A stretch of DNA of 16,945 nt from an uncultured Bacillaceae bacterium (GTDB taxonomy: Bacteria; Bacillota; Bacilli; Bacillales; Pradoshiaceae). The notes below the pieces were generated by a model. The model searched no databases. It was given only the letters and a program-made list of their open reading frames with translations, and was not told the origin of the DNA. The position numbers were made by a program, and so were the translations under genes. Numbering within the stretch: the first letter of the stretch is position 1; every line of letters starts with the position of its first letter. The stretch is taken from assembly GCA_904501845.1 (NCBI GenBank), contig CAJGCH010000034.1, positions 1-16,945 of the forward strand. The letters run 5' to 3'. Shown here one piece after another: positions 1-6,758 of the stretch.

Positions 1-656
1 GAATCATTTAATTCCTTTGTCCCTGCTGCCAATTGGCCCGCTCCGTCGGCTACCTGTCCGGTACCGTCAACAGCCGATTGCCAGCCCTCATTCACCTGCA
101 TGGTTCCTCCAGCCACTTGCTTCGCTCCATCCGCAAGCTTGGCTATATCGCCAGATTTTGCACTAAGGGATTGATTGAGCGTCAGGCTTCCAAACGCCAA
201 TCGGCCTGCTCCGTCAGCCAATTGGCCAGACCCATCGACTGCTGTTGCCCAACCGGCATTCACTTCAGCGGTTCCTCCAGCCACTTGCTTCGCTCCATCC
301 GCAAGCTTGGCTATATCTCCGGATTTAGCCATGAGCGATTGATTGAGCGTCCTGCTTCCGGCGACAATCTCACCCGCTCCATCCGCCAACTGGCCAGACC
401 CCTGCACCGCTGTACCCCAACCGGCATTCACTTCAGCGTTTCCACCGGCTACTTGCTTCGCTCCATCTGCAAGCGTGGCAATTTCTCCTGATTTCGCGCT
501 CAGAGATTGATTGAGCGTCCTGCTTCCGGCCGCTACCTGACCAGCTCCATTCGCTAGCTGGCCAGACCCCTGCACCGCTGTTTTCCAGCCCGAGTTCACT
601 TGGGCGTTTCCAGCAGCTACTTGGTTCGCTCCATCCGCAAGCTTATTGATATCACC
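1..656 (-). repeat. 168-bp tandem repeat, about 3.9 copies, inside yhgE
   Basis: Equivalent landmarks recur exactly 168 bp apart: the GGCTATAT-type site falls at 141, 309, 477 and 645. Each unit encodes 56 residues, which is eight heptads of the pattern LxxGxxx, beginning (G)DIAKLADGAKQVAGG and ending LNQSLSAKS. The last heptads of each unit (LNQSLSA, KSGDIAK) lack the glycine. Copies differ by scattered substitutions but share long identical DNA blocks, which points to duplication within the gene. The array continues past the left edge, so total copy number is unknown. Confidence 0.93.
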
Positions 657-1295
657 TGCTTTGTCTGTTAAGGAAGTGAGTAATGTTCCCGTTCCCTCTT
701 GAAGCTTTGAAGAGCCGTCATTTAATTTCTTAGCCCCGTCAGCCCCGTCAGTGAATCCTTCCCCGACATCCCCCAAGGATGCGAAGACCGTATCAGTATA
801 GGTCTCTGTAATCGTGTTTGAAAGCTGATTGCTGATCTTTTCGATGGCTGAATTCGTTGCCGTAGCGGCAATGAAATGCAGCCCTTCATTTTGAATATAC
901 TTTAACTCAGGTTTTTCAGGATTTTCGTCCATAACCGTTGCAACCTTCCTGGAGAAATCCTCAGGAATTTCAATTACCATATAATAATCATTATCTTTAA
1001 GTCCGCGTTGTGCTTGGCTGCTGTTTACGAATTCCCAACCTAAGTCATTGCCTTCCTTCAGTTTCGTTTCTAAGTCCGCTCCTACATTCACTTCCTTGCC
1101 ATCGGTCACCGTTCCATCGTCATTATTCACCACTGCCACAGGTAAATTCGATAGATTGTCATACGGGCCCCAGCTCGGCGTGAGCATAATTAAGCCATAC
1201 AAGAGCGGGACCAGCAATACTGCGATAACCGAAACCCAAAATCCCCTGCGCTGCTTGAGATCGGCAAATCTATTACCGCTGCCATTTTCGTTCAT
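1..1295 (-). CDS. yhgE: YhgE/Pip family membrane protein, 3' end outside window
   Basis: The first 431 codons are open on the minus strand and run off the left edge, so the C-terminus is missing. The ATG at 1295 is preceded by a GGGGG ribosome-binding stretch. A basic N-terminus (KQRR, residues 14-17) leads into a membrane helix at about 19-38. An extracytoplasmic region follows with the family-typical stretch LPVAVVNNDDG (51-61) and the NDYYMVIEIPEDFS block (102-115). From residue 214 the chain is a tandem array of LxxG heptads. YhgE/Pip proteins usually have one N-terminal helix, a long extracellular stalk and several C-terminal helices. Lactococcal Pip is a phage receptor and the family resembles EsaA/YueB of type VII secretion; the role in Bacillus is unsettled. 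Family assignment is firm. Orthology to B. subtilis yhgE is likely rather than proven. Confidence 0.88.
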   Translation of the reverse strand, partial: MNENGSGNRFADLKQRRGFWVSVIAVLLVPLLYGLIMLTPSWGPYDNLSNLPVAVVNNDDGTVTDGKEVNVGADLETKLKEGNDLGWEFVNSSQAQRGLKDNDYYMVIEIPEDFSRKVATVMDENPEKPELKYIQNEGLHFIAATATNSAIEKISNQLSNTITETYTDTVFASLGDVGEGFTDGADGAKKLNDGSSKLQEGTGTLLTSLTDKAGDINKLADGANQVAAGNAQVNSGWKTAVQGSGQLANGAGQVAAGSRTLNQSLSAKSGEIATLADGAKQVAGGNAEVNAGWGTAVQGSGQLADGAGEIVAGSRTLNQSLMAKSGDIAKLADGAKQVAGGTAEVNAGWATAVDGSGQLADGAGRLAFGSLTLNQSLSAKSGDIAKLADGAKQVAGGTMQVNEGWQSAVDGTGQVADGAGQLAAGTKELND

Positions 1296-1338
1296 ATATA
1301 CCCCCAATTTGTCTGAAATATCTATATTAAGGTGGTCA

Positions 1339-1390
1339 TGAAAGCGCTACCACTCGTATAGATGATATATATTCTGAATAGCAATTCAGA
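1339..1390 (-). promoter_or_regulatory. yhgE upstream control region: palindrome and cre-like box
   Basis: Two elements lie 44-95 bp upstream of the yhgE start. TCTGAAT-AGCA-ATTCAGA (1373-1390) is a perfect inverted repeat with 7-bp arms. TGAAAGCGCTACCA (1339-1352) matches every position of the CcpA consensus TGWAARCGYTWNCW. A weak sigma-A-like pair on the minus strand, TTGCTA (1379-1384) and TATACG (1355-1360), spacer 18, would put the -35 within the palindrome and the cre-like box near the transcription start. The motif matches are seen directly; regulation is inference. Confidence 0.45.
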
Positions 1391-1492
1391 TTCCTGCTAA
1401 AATGTTTAATATTCTGTAAATATTTTAGATAATTTGGCACTTTATATTTTAATATAAGTAAACTCAATAGAAATTTATAAGTATTTTTTATC

Positions 1493-1540
1493 AAAAAAAT
1501 AATAGACCTCCCTCCTTAAATAACAGAGGCAAGGTCTATT
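1493..1540 (-). terminator. Intrinsic terminator after the flavin reductase gene
   Basis: On the minus strand AATAGACCT pairs with AGGTCTATT (9 bp; arms 1532-1540 and 1501-1509), extended inside by CCTC/GAGG and followed by a T7 run (1493-1499). It lies just beyond the stop codon at 1546-1548 and closes the mhqD/flavin-reductase unit. Confidence 0.88.
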
Positions 1541-1545
1541 TTCCT

Positions 1546-2160
1546 TTATTTCGGTCTTTCAAGAACAAATTGTTCTCCCATTTTCATATAATGATTGCCA
1601 GCAAGACGGCTAACGGCTCTTAAACCTTCAATATCAATTCTTCCATCATTATAGATGGACTCCTCAATATGATAGCGTGTTACATTACCTATGATGAGAT
1701 CACAACTCGCATCATCGGCCACCTGTCCGCCTAAAGGAATCGCTTTGGCAAGTGTACATTCCAATCTCACCTTTGCATTGGTGATTCCAGGAACACGTAC
1801 GGTCTCACTCTCAGCCAATTCAAAGTTTGATACTCCAAGCTCACTTACGTTTGGAGGCAGCTCTGCCGCGGTCTGATTCGCATCCTCTATATTGCTTTCA
1901 TCTGTTATGTGGACAACGAACTCTCTGGAGTCCAAAATATTTTGTGATGTGTCTTTCATTTTCCCATTCTTTCTTTGCACGGAGATCGCAATCATAGGCG
2001 GACTTGCGCTTACAATCGTAAAGTAGCTGAACGGGGCAATGTTGACAGTCCCTTCATTTGAAATAGACGTAATAATTGCTATAGGACGCGGGATAATCGT
2101 ACCTGTTAAAAACCTATAATTATCCCCCTCACTCATAGCCAATGGATCTAAGGAAATCAA
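1546..2160 (-). CDS. Flavin reductase family protein (FMN-binding split barrel), TTG start
   Basis: A 204-residue protein of the DIM6/NTAB-type flavin reductase family (similar in type to B. subtilis YwrF). Such proteins bind FMN and transfer electrons from NAD(P)H to flavin or directly to substrates. Family features in order: GTIIPRPIAIITS (20-32), NIAPFSYFTIVSASPP (40-55), KMKDTSQNI (67-75), FVVHI (81-85), and a C-terminal RYHIEESIYNDGRID turn (162-176). The TTG at 2160 is chosen because GGAGGTG lies 5 nt upstream and the product then begins MISLDP as in relatives. The longer ATG form (2208) would overlap the upstream gene and lacks such a site. It follows mhqD by 13 nt, so the two are probably co-transcribed and a role in quinone or aromatic electrophile reduction is plausible. 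The substrate cannot be read from the sequence. Confidence 0.87.
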   Translation of the reverse strand: MISLDPLAMSEGDNYRFLTGTIIPRPIAIITSISNEGTVNIAPFSYFTIVSASPPMIAISVQRKNGKMKDTSQNILDSREFVVHITDESNIEDANQTAAELPPNVSELGVSNFELAESETVRVPGITNAKVRLECTLAKAIPLGGQVADDASCDLIIGNVTRYHIEESIYNDGRIDIEGLRAVSRLAGNHYMKMGEQFVLERPK

Positions 2161-2173
2161 GCTAACACCTCCA

Positions 2174-2779
2174 TCAAAATCTTTTCTTGAACCAGCTAGA
2201 AGCAGCATCTATCTCCCCTAATGTGAGCTGGTGCCCGTAATTCTCCCAATGAATCGTGACATCAGCGCTCTTTCCTGCAAGCATCCGCTCCAGTTCTCCC
2301 GTTTCCTCAGGAGGGCAAATCGGGTCATTCTTCCCTGCTCCAATAAAGACGGGGAGATGAGGCATACTAGGCAACTTTATATCTCTGAGAGGAACCATGG
2401 GGTGGAACAATATGGCTCCAGCCAGCACTTCTTCATAGTGGAATAATAGACTGCCAGCAATGTTTGCTCCATTGGAATAACCAACTGCTACCACATTCTC
2501 TCGATCAAACCCGTATTTAATGGCTGCTTCATCCAGGTAATCCCGGAGCTCCTTTGTCCGATACCTTAAGTCCTCTTCATCAAATACTCCTTCGGCGAGC
2601 CTTCTAAAAAAGCGCGGCATTCCATTCTCAAGGACATTCCCTCTCACGCTTAAAACAGAAGATTCAGGTGAAATCCGCTCCGCAATCGGTACTAAGTCCA
2701 TTTCCGTTCCGCCTGTTCCATGAAGCATGAAAAGCGTTGGCGCCTTCTCGTTTTTCCCTTTAGAAAAATAATTAATCAT
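2174..2779 (-). CDS. mhqD: MhqD-like carboxylesterase/phospholipase (alpha/beta hydrolase)
   Basis: A 201-residue alpha/beta hydrolase. Visible parts are the oxyanion region LHGTGG (19-24), the nucleophile elbow GYSNG with Ser102, an acid at Asp152 (GKNDP) and His183 (YGHQL). The stretch VRGNVLENGMPRFFRRLAEG (45-64) followed by VFDEEDL (65-71) is characteristic of the MhqD/YcaP-type small esterases. In B. subtilis mhqD belongs to the mhqNOD operon, which protects against methyl-hydroquinone and catechol and is repressed by MhqR. Its promoter here carries an MhqR-like operator, which supports the name. The start ATG at 2779 is the only good one; the ribosome-binding match (GGGATGG) is moderate. 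The downstream flavin reductase gene starts 13 nt after the stop codon. The enzyme's natural ester is unknown. Confidence 0.87.
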   Translation of the reverse strand: MINYFSKGKNEKAPTLFMLHGTGGTEMDLVPIAERISPESSVLSVRGNVLENGMPRFFRRLAEGVFDEEDLRYRTKELRDYLDEAAIKYGFDRENVVAVGYSNGANIAGSLLFHYEEVLAGAILFHPMVPLRDIKLPSMPHLPVFIGAGKNDPICPPEETGELERMLAGKSADVTIHWENYGHQLTLGEIDAASSWFKKRF

Positions 2780-2808
2780 GGCTCTACACCATCCCTATAT
2801 AAGACGTA

Positions 2809-2849
2809 TATCTCGAATTCAGTATAATAGATTATTAGATTATTTACAA
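2809..2849 (-). promoter_or_regulatory. mhqD promoter overlapped by MhqR-like operator
   Basis: Minus strand: -35 TTGTAA (2844-2849), 17-nt spacer, -10 TATACT (2821-2826). The 18-bp element at 2809-2826, TATCTCGAATTCAGTATA on the plus strand, matches 15 of 18 positions of the MhqR operator consensus I recall for B. subtilis (tATCTcgaAtTCgAGATa), including a perfect left half. The operator contains the -10, so a bound MarR-type repressor would block polymerase. No mhqR gene lies in the window. Confidence 0.75.
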
Positions 2850-3062
2850 AAATGAATAATTAGCTCGCCTCATCAGAAATTCTGGCAGCTCAAGAAACAA
2901 GAAAAATATAGCAATATGCAGGTCATTTTTAGGATAATGATTTATTTCTAAACCATATAAGCTAAGTTTTTTTCCTATGACGGACATATATATCGTGAAA
3001 GTAACAAATTATTATAAAGATGAGATTTTTTGCTCATAGTAAAAGGGGAGGGTCTAAACAGA

Positions 3063-3728
3063 ATGAGAGTTACGCGCACGCAACGATACAAGAAAATGAA
3101 AAAGAAAAAAGTATTTAGAAGAGGCTTCATGAATATCGGAGTACTATTTGTAGTTGCAATCTGCCTGTATTCAGTCTACCCATTATCGAACTGGGGAGAA
3201 AACTTTTCCTGGGCAAGTGAGTCTTCGAGTTCTGATTCAGCTGCCACCTCTTCTCTAGCCGCATCATCCAACCAGGTTACATATAAAGAAGCACAAGGTA
3301 AAGTCACCGGAATCGCGGAACAGCATACAATCGAAGTGGATATAGATGGCAAAGTTACGGCCTTTCATTGCCAGGGAAACAGTAAATGTGAGACTCTCAT
3401 AAAGGAGCTTGCTATTGATGATGCCATTGTTCTCTATTATTCACCAGACAAGAATGGACAAAACCAGATTATGGACATGGCTGTTATTTATACACCAAAA
3501 AAAGGCGATTTGGTCCAATACATAGAAGCTACCTATTCAGGGATGGCAGATTCACATACGATCGAGGTAACATTGCCCAAACAAATATCCGCAGCCTATC
3601 AGCTAAGAGGGTCTCTCTTAAAGGAAAACATTAATGAGAAATTTAAGAGCGGGGACCGCGTCCTTCTGACGGGCATTAAGACAGAGGATGGAATAATCAT
3701 CTGGAACATGGAAAAACCACAGAATTAA
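3063..3728 (+). CDS. Membrane-anchored/secreted two-module protein of unknown function
   Basis: I do not recognise this 221-residue protein. A strongly basic N-terminus (many Lys/Arg, 5-20) precedes one hydrophobic helix (about 23-40), then a Ser/Ala linker (52-70), so the rest should be outside the membrane. The exported part holds two related modules, about 78-143 and 151-217, each starting near G(I/M)A(E/D)xHTIEV (83-92 and 160-169) and ending in a DxVLL/IVLYY plus hydrophobic strand pattern. The first module alone has Cys103 and Cys109, a possible disulfide. The ATG at 3063 is preferred over an upstream in-frame TTG (3030) because GGGGAGGG ends 10 nt before it. It stands alone between two minus-strand genes and has its own terminator. 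No signal peptidase site is clear, so it may stay anchored. No function is proposed. Confidence 0.78.
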   Translation: MRVTRTQRYKKMKKKKVFRRGFMNIGVLFVVAICLYSVYPLSNWGENFSWASESSSSDSAATSSLAASSNQVTYKEAQGKVTGIAEQHTIEVDIDGKVTAFHCQGNSKCETLIKELAIDDAIVLYYSPDKNGQNQIMDMAVIYTPKKGDLVQYIEATYSGMADSHTIEVTLPKQISAAYQLRGSLLKENINEKFKSGDRVLLTGIKTEDGIIIWNMEKPQN

Positions 3729-3747
3729 CTTCAATCGACAATATAAG

Positions 3748-3786
3748 AAAGCAGGCTTCCTCTATTTTAGGATGATCTGCTTTTTT
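3748..3786 (+). terminator. Terminator of the two-module protein gene
   Basis: AAAGCAG (3748-3754) pairs with CTGCTTT (3777-3783), with an inner CCT/AGG pairing, followed by a run of T ending at 3786. It lies 20 nt after the stop codon. Confidence 0.75.
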
Positions 3787-3821
3787 CATGCAGCTACATC
3801 CTGATTTTAGCGCAGCAATTC

Positions 3822-3846
3822 AAAAAGAGTGCCATTGGCACTCTTT
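3822..3846 (-). terminator. Terminator of the ADP-ribosylglycohydrolase gene
   Basis: A perfect 10-bp stem, AAAGAGTGCC / GGCACTCTTT (arms 3824-3833 and 3837-3846), has a 3-nt loop and on the minus strand is followed by extra T residues (TTTTTG). It lies 7 nt beyond the stop codon. It is the first convincing terminator downstream of dppA on this strand. Confidence 0.85.
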
Positions 3847-3853
3847 CCTTCTG

Positions 3854-4729
3854 TTATCGTCTGATTTTGCGAATCTCCGCAAGGTTGGCCGCCGCCTGGC
3901 TTAAATCATCGAAAATAAGGATTTTCTCCTTATAGCGCTGTGGCAGCTGTTCATAGCCTACCTCAACTCCCTTAAGCCCGCAGGCAATGGCAGCAACCGT
4001 ATCTGTGTCATGCCCTTTATTGGCTGCAGCCACGGCTACCTCTTCAAAGGTTTTCATATGGGACAGGAAGTATACGACCCATTTCATAGTATGTACGACA
4101 AATCCGTCCGGCGGGCAATCTGGTTCATTAGTCAGTGCGTCTTCATAAATCGTACCCGCTATTTCATCACGGAGAGAAGCTTCTAAATCATCCCCCTTTA
4201 ATAAACGAGCGGCAATTCGGTTATAGATTAAACAAGCTTCCGCGGCCAGATCATCATAATGTGTCATCTTGGATTGGCGAATAGTCAGCTCCTCTAATTC
4301 CTGCAGGTCTGAATAGGCAAGCGCAATCGGCAAGCATCTCATTAAAGAACCATTTCCGGCGCTCTTCTCGCTCAATTGATAATGAACATCCTTAGCCGCT
4401 TTCTCCCAGTTACCCGTGAACGTGGTCAGTACCTGGCTGATAATAATACCAACATCTTTTGGCTTTTGGTTGTACCACTTCAGGAATTCTTCCCCGATGT
4501 GCAAAATAGGATCATCAGGGGATGTAATAATTCCCTTGGTGACACACATTGTCATGGCCGTATCATCCGTCACCTCACCGGGCTTTAAGTGCCATACCCC
4601 TCCGCCGATAATATCGGTTAGCTGCCCATATTTATTCTTGATTTCCTGTTCAGACATGAATTCAGTTGTGCCACCCAGGGCATCTCCTATCGCAACACCA
4701 AATAAACCGCCTTTAATTTTATCAAGCAT
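3854..4729 (-). CDS. ADP-ribosylglycohydrolase family protein
   Basis: A 291-residue protein of the DraG/ARH fold, which uses two magnesium ions to remove ADP-ribose from proteins or small molecules. Metal-site motifs are present: GVAIGDALGG (11-20), EVTDDTAM (52-59, Thr54/Asp55/Asp56) and KGHDTDTVAAIACGL (238-252, Asp241/Asp243/Thr244). AGNGSLMR (124-131) is another conserved family block. The ATG at 4729 is chosen because GAGGT lies 7 nt upstream; the GTG at 4738 would overlap that site. No ADP-ribosyltransferase is nearby, so the substrate is open. It begins 72 nt after the ykfD stop with no clear terminator between, so read-through from dpp-ykf is possible. A TGTTAAAAT extended -10 (plus-strand 4763-4771) offers a separate promoter. 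Confidence 0.9.
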   Translation of the reverse strand: MLDKIKGGLFGVAIGDALGGTTEFMSEQEIKNKYGQLTDIIGGGVWHLKPGEVTDDTAMTMCVTKGIITSPDDPILHIGEEFLKWYNQKPKDVGIIISQVLTTFTGNWEKAAKDVHYQLSEKSAGNGSLMRCLPIALAYSDLQELEELTIRQSKMTHYDDLAAEACLIYNRIAARLLKGDDLEASLRDEIAGTIYEDALTNEPDCPPDGFVVHTMKWVVYFLSHMKTFEEVAVAAANKGHDTDTVAAIACGLKGVEVGYEQLPQRYKEKILIFDDLSQAAANLAEIRKIRR

Positions 4730-4754
4730 TTGCTGCACCTCTTTTATTTTCGAC

Positions 4755-4777
4755 TAACTATTATTTTAACATAGTTA
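4755..4777 (-). promoter_or_regulatory. Possible promoter with inverted repeat before the ADP-ribosylglycohydrolase gene
   Basis: TAACTAT (4755-4761) and ATAGTTA (4771-4777) form a perfect 7-bp inverted repeat with a 9-bp spacer. On the minus strand an extended -10, TGTTAAAAT, lies within it; no good -35 is seen. It could be an operator-promoter overlap. The pairing is too AT-rich and lacks a T run, so it is a poor terminator for ykfD. Confidence 0.35.
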
Positions 4778-4801
4778 ATGACTAAAGAAATGCACCTGAT
4801 C

Positions 4802-5818
4802 TTACAGCTGGCGTGAGGCTGCAATATGCTCCCTTACATCTCCTCCCATTACTTTTTTATTATACAAATGGCAGGCAACGAAATGACCTGTATGAACCTC
4901 CTGCCATTCAGGTTTTTTCAGGCTGCAGGCTTCCATTGCATAAGGACATCTCGTACGAAAAACGCATCCGCTCGGCGGGTTAGTCGGACTCGGGATTTCT
5001 CCTTTCAGCAAGGTTCTCTCCCGCGCATCCTCTACATCAGGGTCTGGAATGGGAATCGCACCGAGAAGTGCCTCAGTATATGGATGCAAAGGGTTCGCAT
5101 ACAGTTCCCTGCTCTCCGTCATTTCCACCAAATGACCTAAATACATGACACCGATTCGATCGGCCAAATGCTTAACCATGGCCAGATCATGGGCAATAAA
5201 CAAATAGGTCAGCCCCTTCTCCGTCTGCAGCTTTTTCAGGAGATTCACGACCTGTGCTTGAACAGAGACATCGAGGGCAGATATCGGTTCATCGGCAATG
5301 ATGAAATCCGGGTCTAAGGCAAGCGCCCGCGCGATGCCAATTCTCTGCCTCTGCCCGCCGCTGAATTCATGCGGATACCTATTGGCATGGTCCCGGCTTA
5401 AGCCGACATCCTCCAAAAGCTCGATAACCCGGTTCATCCGTTCTTTCTTATTCGGATAAAGTTTATGGACCTCTATTGGCTCTGAGATAATTTCCATCAC
5501 AGTGGAACGCGGATTCAAGGAGGCATACGGATCCTGAAAGATCATTTGCATATCTTTATGAAAGGCCGCTCTCTCTTTATTCCTTAAAGATGCTGTATCC
5601 TTGCCCTTGAATAGAATCTGACCGTCTGTCTGCTGATACAAGCCAATTATCGTTCTGCCTAACGTCGATTTACCGCAGCCTGATTCGCCCACTAAGCCGA
5701 CTGATTCGCCCTTTGCAATGTGAAGGCTAATACCATCAACCGCTTTGACCGTTTCCTTTTTGCCAATCGGGAAATGCTTTTTCACCCCAACAAGCTCAAG
5801 CAATCTATCCTCTTTCAT
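4802..5818 (-). CDS. ykfD: Oligopeptide ABC transporter ATP-binding protein YkfD
   Basis: A 338-residue ATPase of the OppF/DppF type. Visible parts: Walker A GESGCGKS (44-51), Q-loop Gln95, signature FSGGQRQRIGIARAL (152-166), Walker B DFIIADEP with Glu177, and switch His210. The C-terminal oligopeptide-transporter extension (from about 240, HPYTEALL) has four cysteines at 285, 291, 298 and 316. It starts directly after the ykfC stop codon (TGA then ATG), with GGGGGAG just upstream, so translation is coupled. It is the last ykf gene. The dpp block contains only one ATPase gene (dppD), and importers of this class need two different ones, so YkfD probably completes the DppBCD complex. That pairing is inferred from gene content. 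Confidence 0.94.
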   Translation of the reverse strand: MKEDRLLELVGVKKHFPIGKKETVKAVDGISLHIAKGESVGLVGESGCGKSTLGRTIIGLYQQTDGQILFKGKDTASLRNKERAAFHKDMQMIFQDPYASLNPRSTVMEIISEPIEVHKLYPNKKERMNRVIELLEDVGLSRDHANRYPHEFSGGQRQRIGIARALALDPDFIIADEPISALDVSVQAQVVNLLKKLQTEKGLTYLFIAHDLAMVKHLADRIGVMYLGHLVEMTESRELYANPLHPYTEALLGAIPIPDPDVEDARERTLLKGEIPSPTNPPSGCVFRTRCPYAMEACSLKKPEWQEVHTGHFVACHLYNKKVMGGDVREHIAASRQL

Positions 5819-6745
5819 TCATCTCTCCCCCGATTCCATATGGTACCGGCGGGCACAGCAAAGTTCTTTCTCATAAATCGTCCCCTTAAGCTTTATGCTC
5901 TCAATCGTTTTTCCTGTCTTAGGGGAATGAAGCAGCCTGCCGTCACCCTGATAAATACCGACGTGATGGATGGTTCCCATCCCTTCTTCATAAGCAAAAA
6001 ACAAAAGGTCACCAGGCATAATGGCATCGAGTGCCACCTCTCTTCCCCCCTTCGCCTGATCTCCTGCATCACGGGCGATGGGGTATCCATTCGCTTTTAG
6101 CATCGTGTAGGCAAAGCCGGAGCAATCATAGCCATAGCTGCTCACACCGCCCCATAAATAGGGGAGTCCAAGAAATCGTTCAGCCGCTTGGCAAATATCC
6201 TTGCCTGATTTTTGCGGCAGCCTTTCACCTTCTTTGATGAGAACCACATCATCCTTATGCAATATTCCGATACCAAGAGGAGTCTGCACTTTTACGTCCT
6301 CACCGCTGCCATCCAGGAGGGGCAGCACGGTTTGATAACACAGCGGTATGGTTGACTCCATTCCCTCAATCTTAATCAGCGCCATCTTACTTTGGATGAC
6401 AGCCTTCCCTCTTACTCCAGCATCCTTTTGTATGTCCCGCAGCTGCCCTGCTGGGACCCAGCCCGGATAGCCTCTGCTATCCTTTGACGAGGATTGGCTC
6501 GGTGCAAGGATGGATGCCCATTCTCCCTCCATCCCAGTAACGATTACTTTTTCGCCAAATAAAATTTGAGTCTGGACCCGGTTGGCATCATGCAAATCCA
6601 ATAGATCAGATAGGGACATCGACATCAGCCACTCTGAGATTCTAGCCGGATTGCTTGTGGCCGGATGATCCTCCTCTCTCGGAGAATGCTTGGATGTCCA
6701 TACCGTTGCGACAGATACGGCTATTTGCATCATTTTCTCCTCCAT
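5819..6745 (-). CDS. ykfC: Gamma-D-glutamyl-L-diamino acid endopeptidase YkfC (NlpC/P60)
   Basis: A 308-residue cysteine peptidase with SH3-like segments (about 5-175) before a C-terminal NlpC/P60 domain. Catalytic residues are visible: Cys208 in YGYDCSGF, His261 in HHVGIY and His273 in LLHSP. The 53- and 12-residue spacings match those of the characterised B. cereus YkfC (Cys238, His291, His303). There is no signal peptide, so it acts in the cytoplasm. The family cuts the D-Glu/diamino-acid bond in peptides with a free N-terminal L-Ala, releasing L-Ala-D-Glu for YkfB. The ATG at 6745 has AAGGAGGGG about 5 nt upstream. A second SD/ATG pair (GGAGGAG then ATG at 6733) lies just inside the gene and could give a slightly shorter product. 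It follows ykfB by 13 nt and abuts ykfD. Confidence 0.95.
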   Translation of the reverse strand: MEEKMMQIAVSVATVWTSKHSPREEDHPATSNPARISEWLMSMSLSDLLDLHDANRVQTQILFGEKVIVTGMEGEWASILAPSQSSSKDSRGYPGWVPAGQLRDIQKDAGVRGKAVIQSKMALIKIEGMESTIPLCYQTVLPLLDGSGEDVKVQTPLGIGILHKDDVVLIKEGERLPQKSGKDICQAAERFLGLPYLWGGVSSYGYDCSGFAYTMLKANGYPIARDAGDQAKGGREVALDAIMPGDLLFFAYEEGMGTIHHVGIYQGDGRLLHSPKTGKTIESIKLKGTIYEKELCCARRYHMESGER

Positions 6746-6758
6746 CTAATCCCCTCCT

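Noticed and set aside
33..491. Plus-strand repetitive reading frame of 152 codons resembling a repeat protein
   Set aside because: It lies antisense to the yhgE tandem repeat, so its repetition is a by-product of the 168-bp units. It has no ribosome binding site and the minus-strand frame is clearly coding.
1..656. Regularly spaced 168-bp repeats considered as a CRISPR-like array
   Set aside because: The units are contiguous with no unique spacers, keep one open reading frame and encode heptads, so they are coding tandem repeats.
1048..1341. Plus-strand frame of 97 codons opposite the yhgE 5' end
   Set aside because: It is antisense to the YhgE N-terminal domain and shows no recognisable product or ribosome binding site.
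2880..3029. Search for a promoter of the two-module protein gene
   Set aside because: The stretch is AT-rich with several TATAAA-like strings (for example near 3013-3018), but none has a convincing -35 at proper spacing, so no promoter is listed.
5893..6237. Small overlapping frames on both strands inside ykfC
   Set aside because: They have no ribosome binding sites or recognisable domains and lie wholly inside the well-supported ykfC frame.
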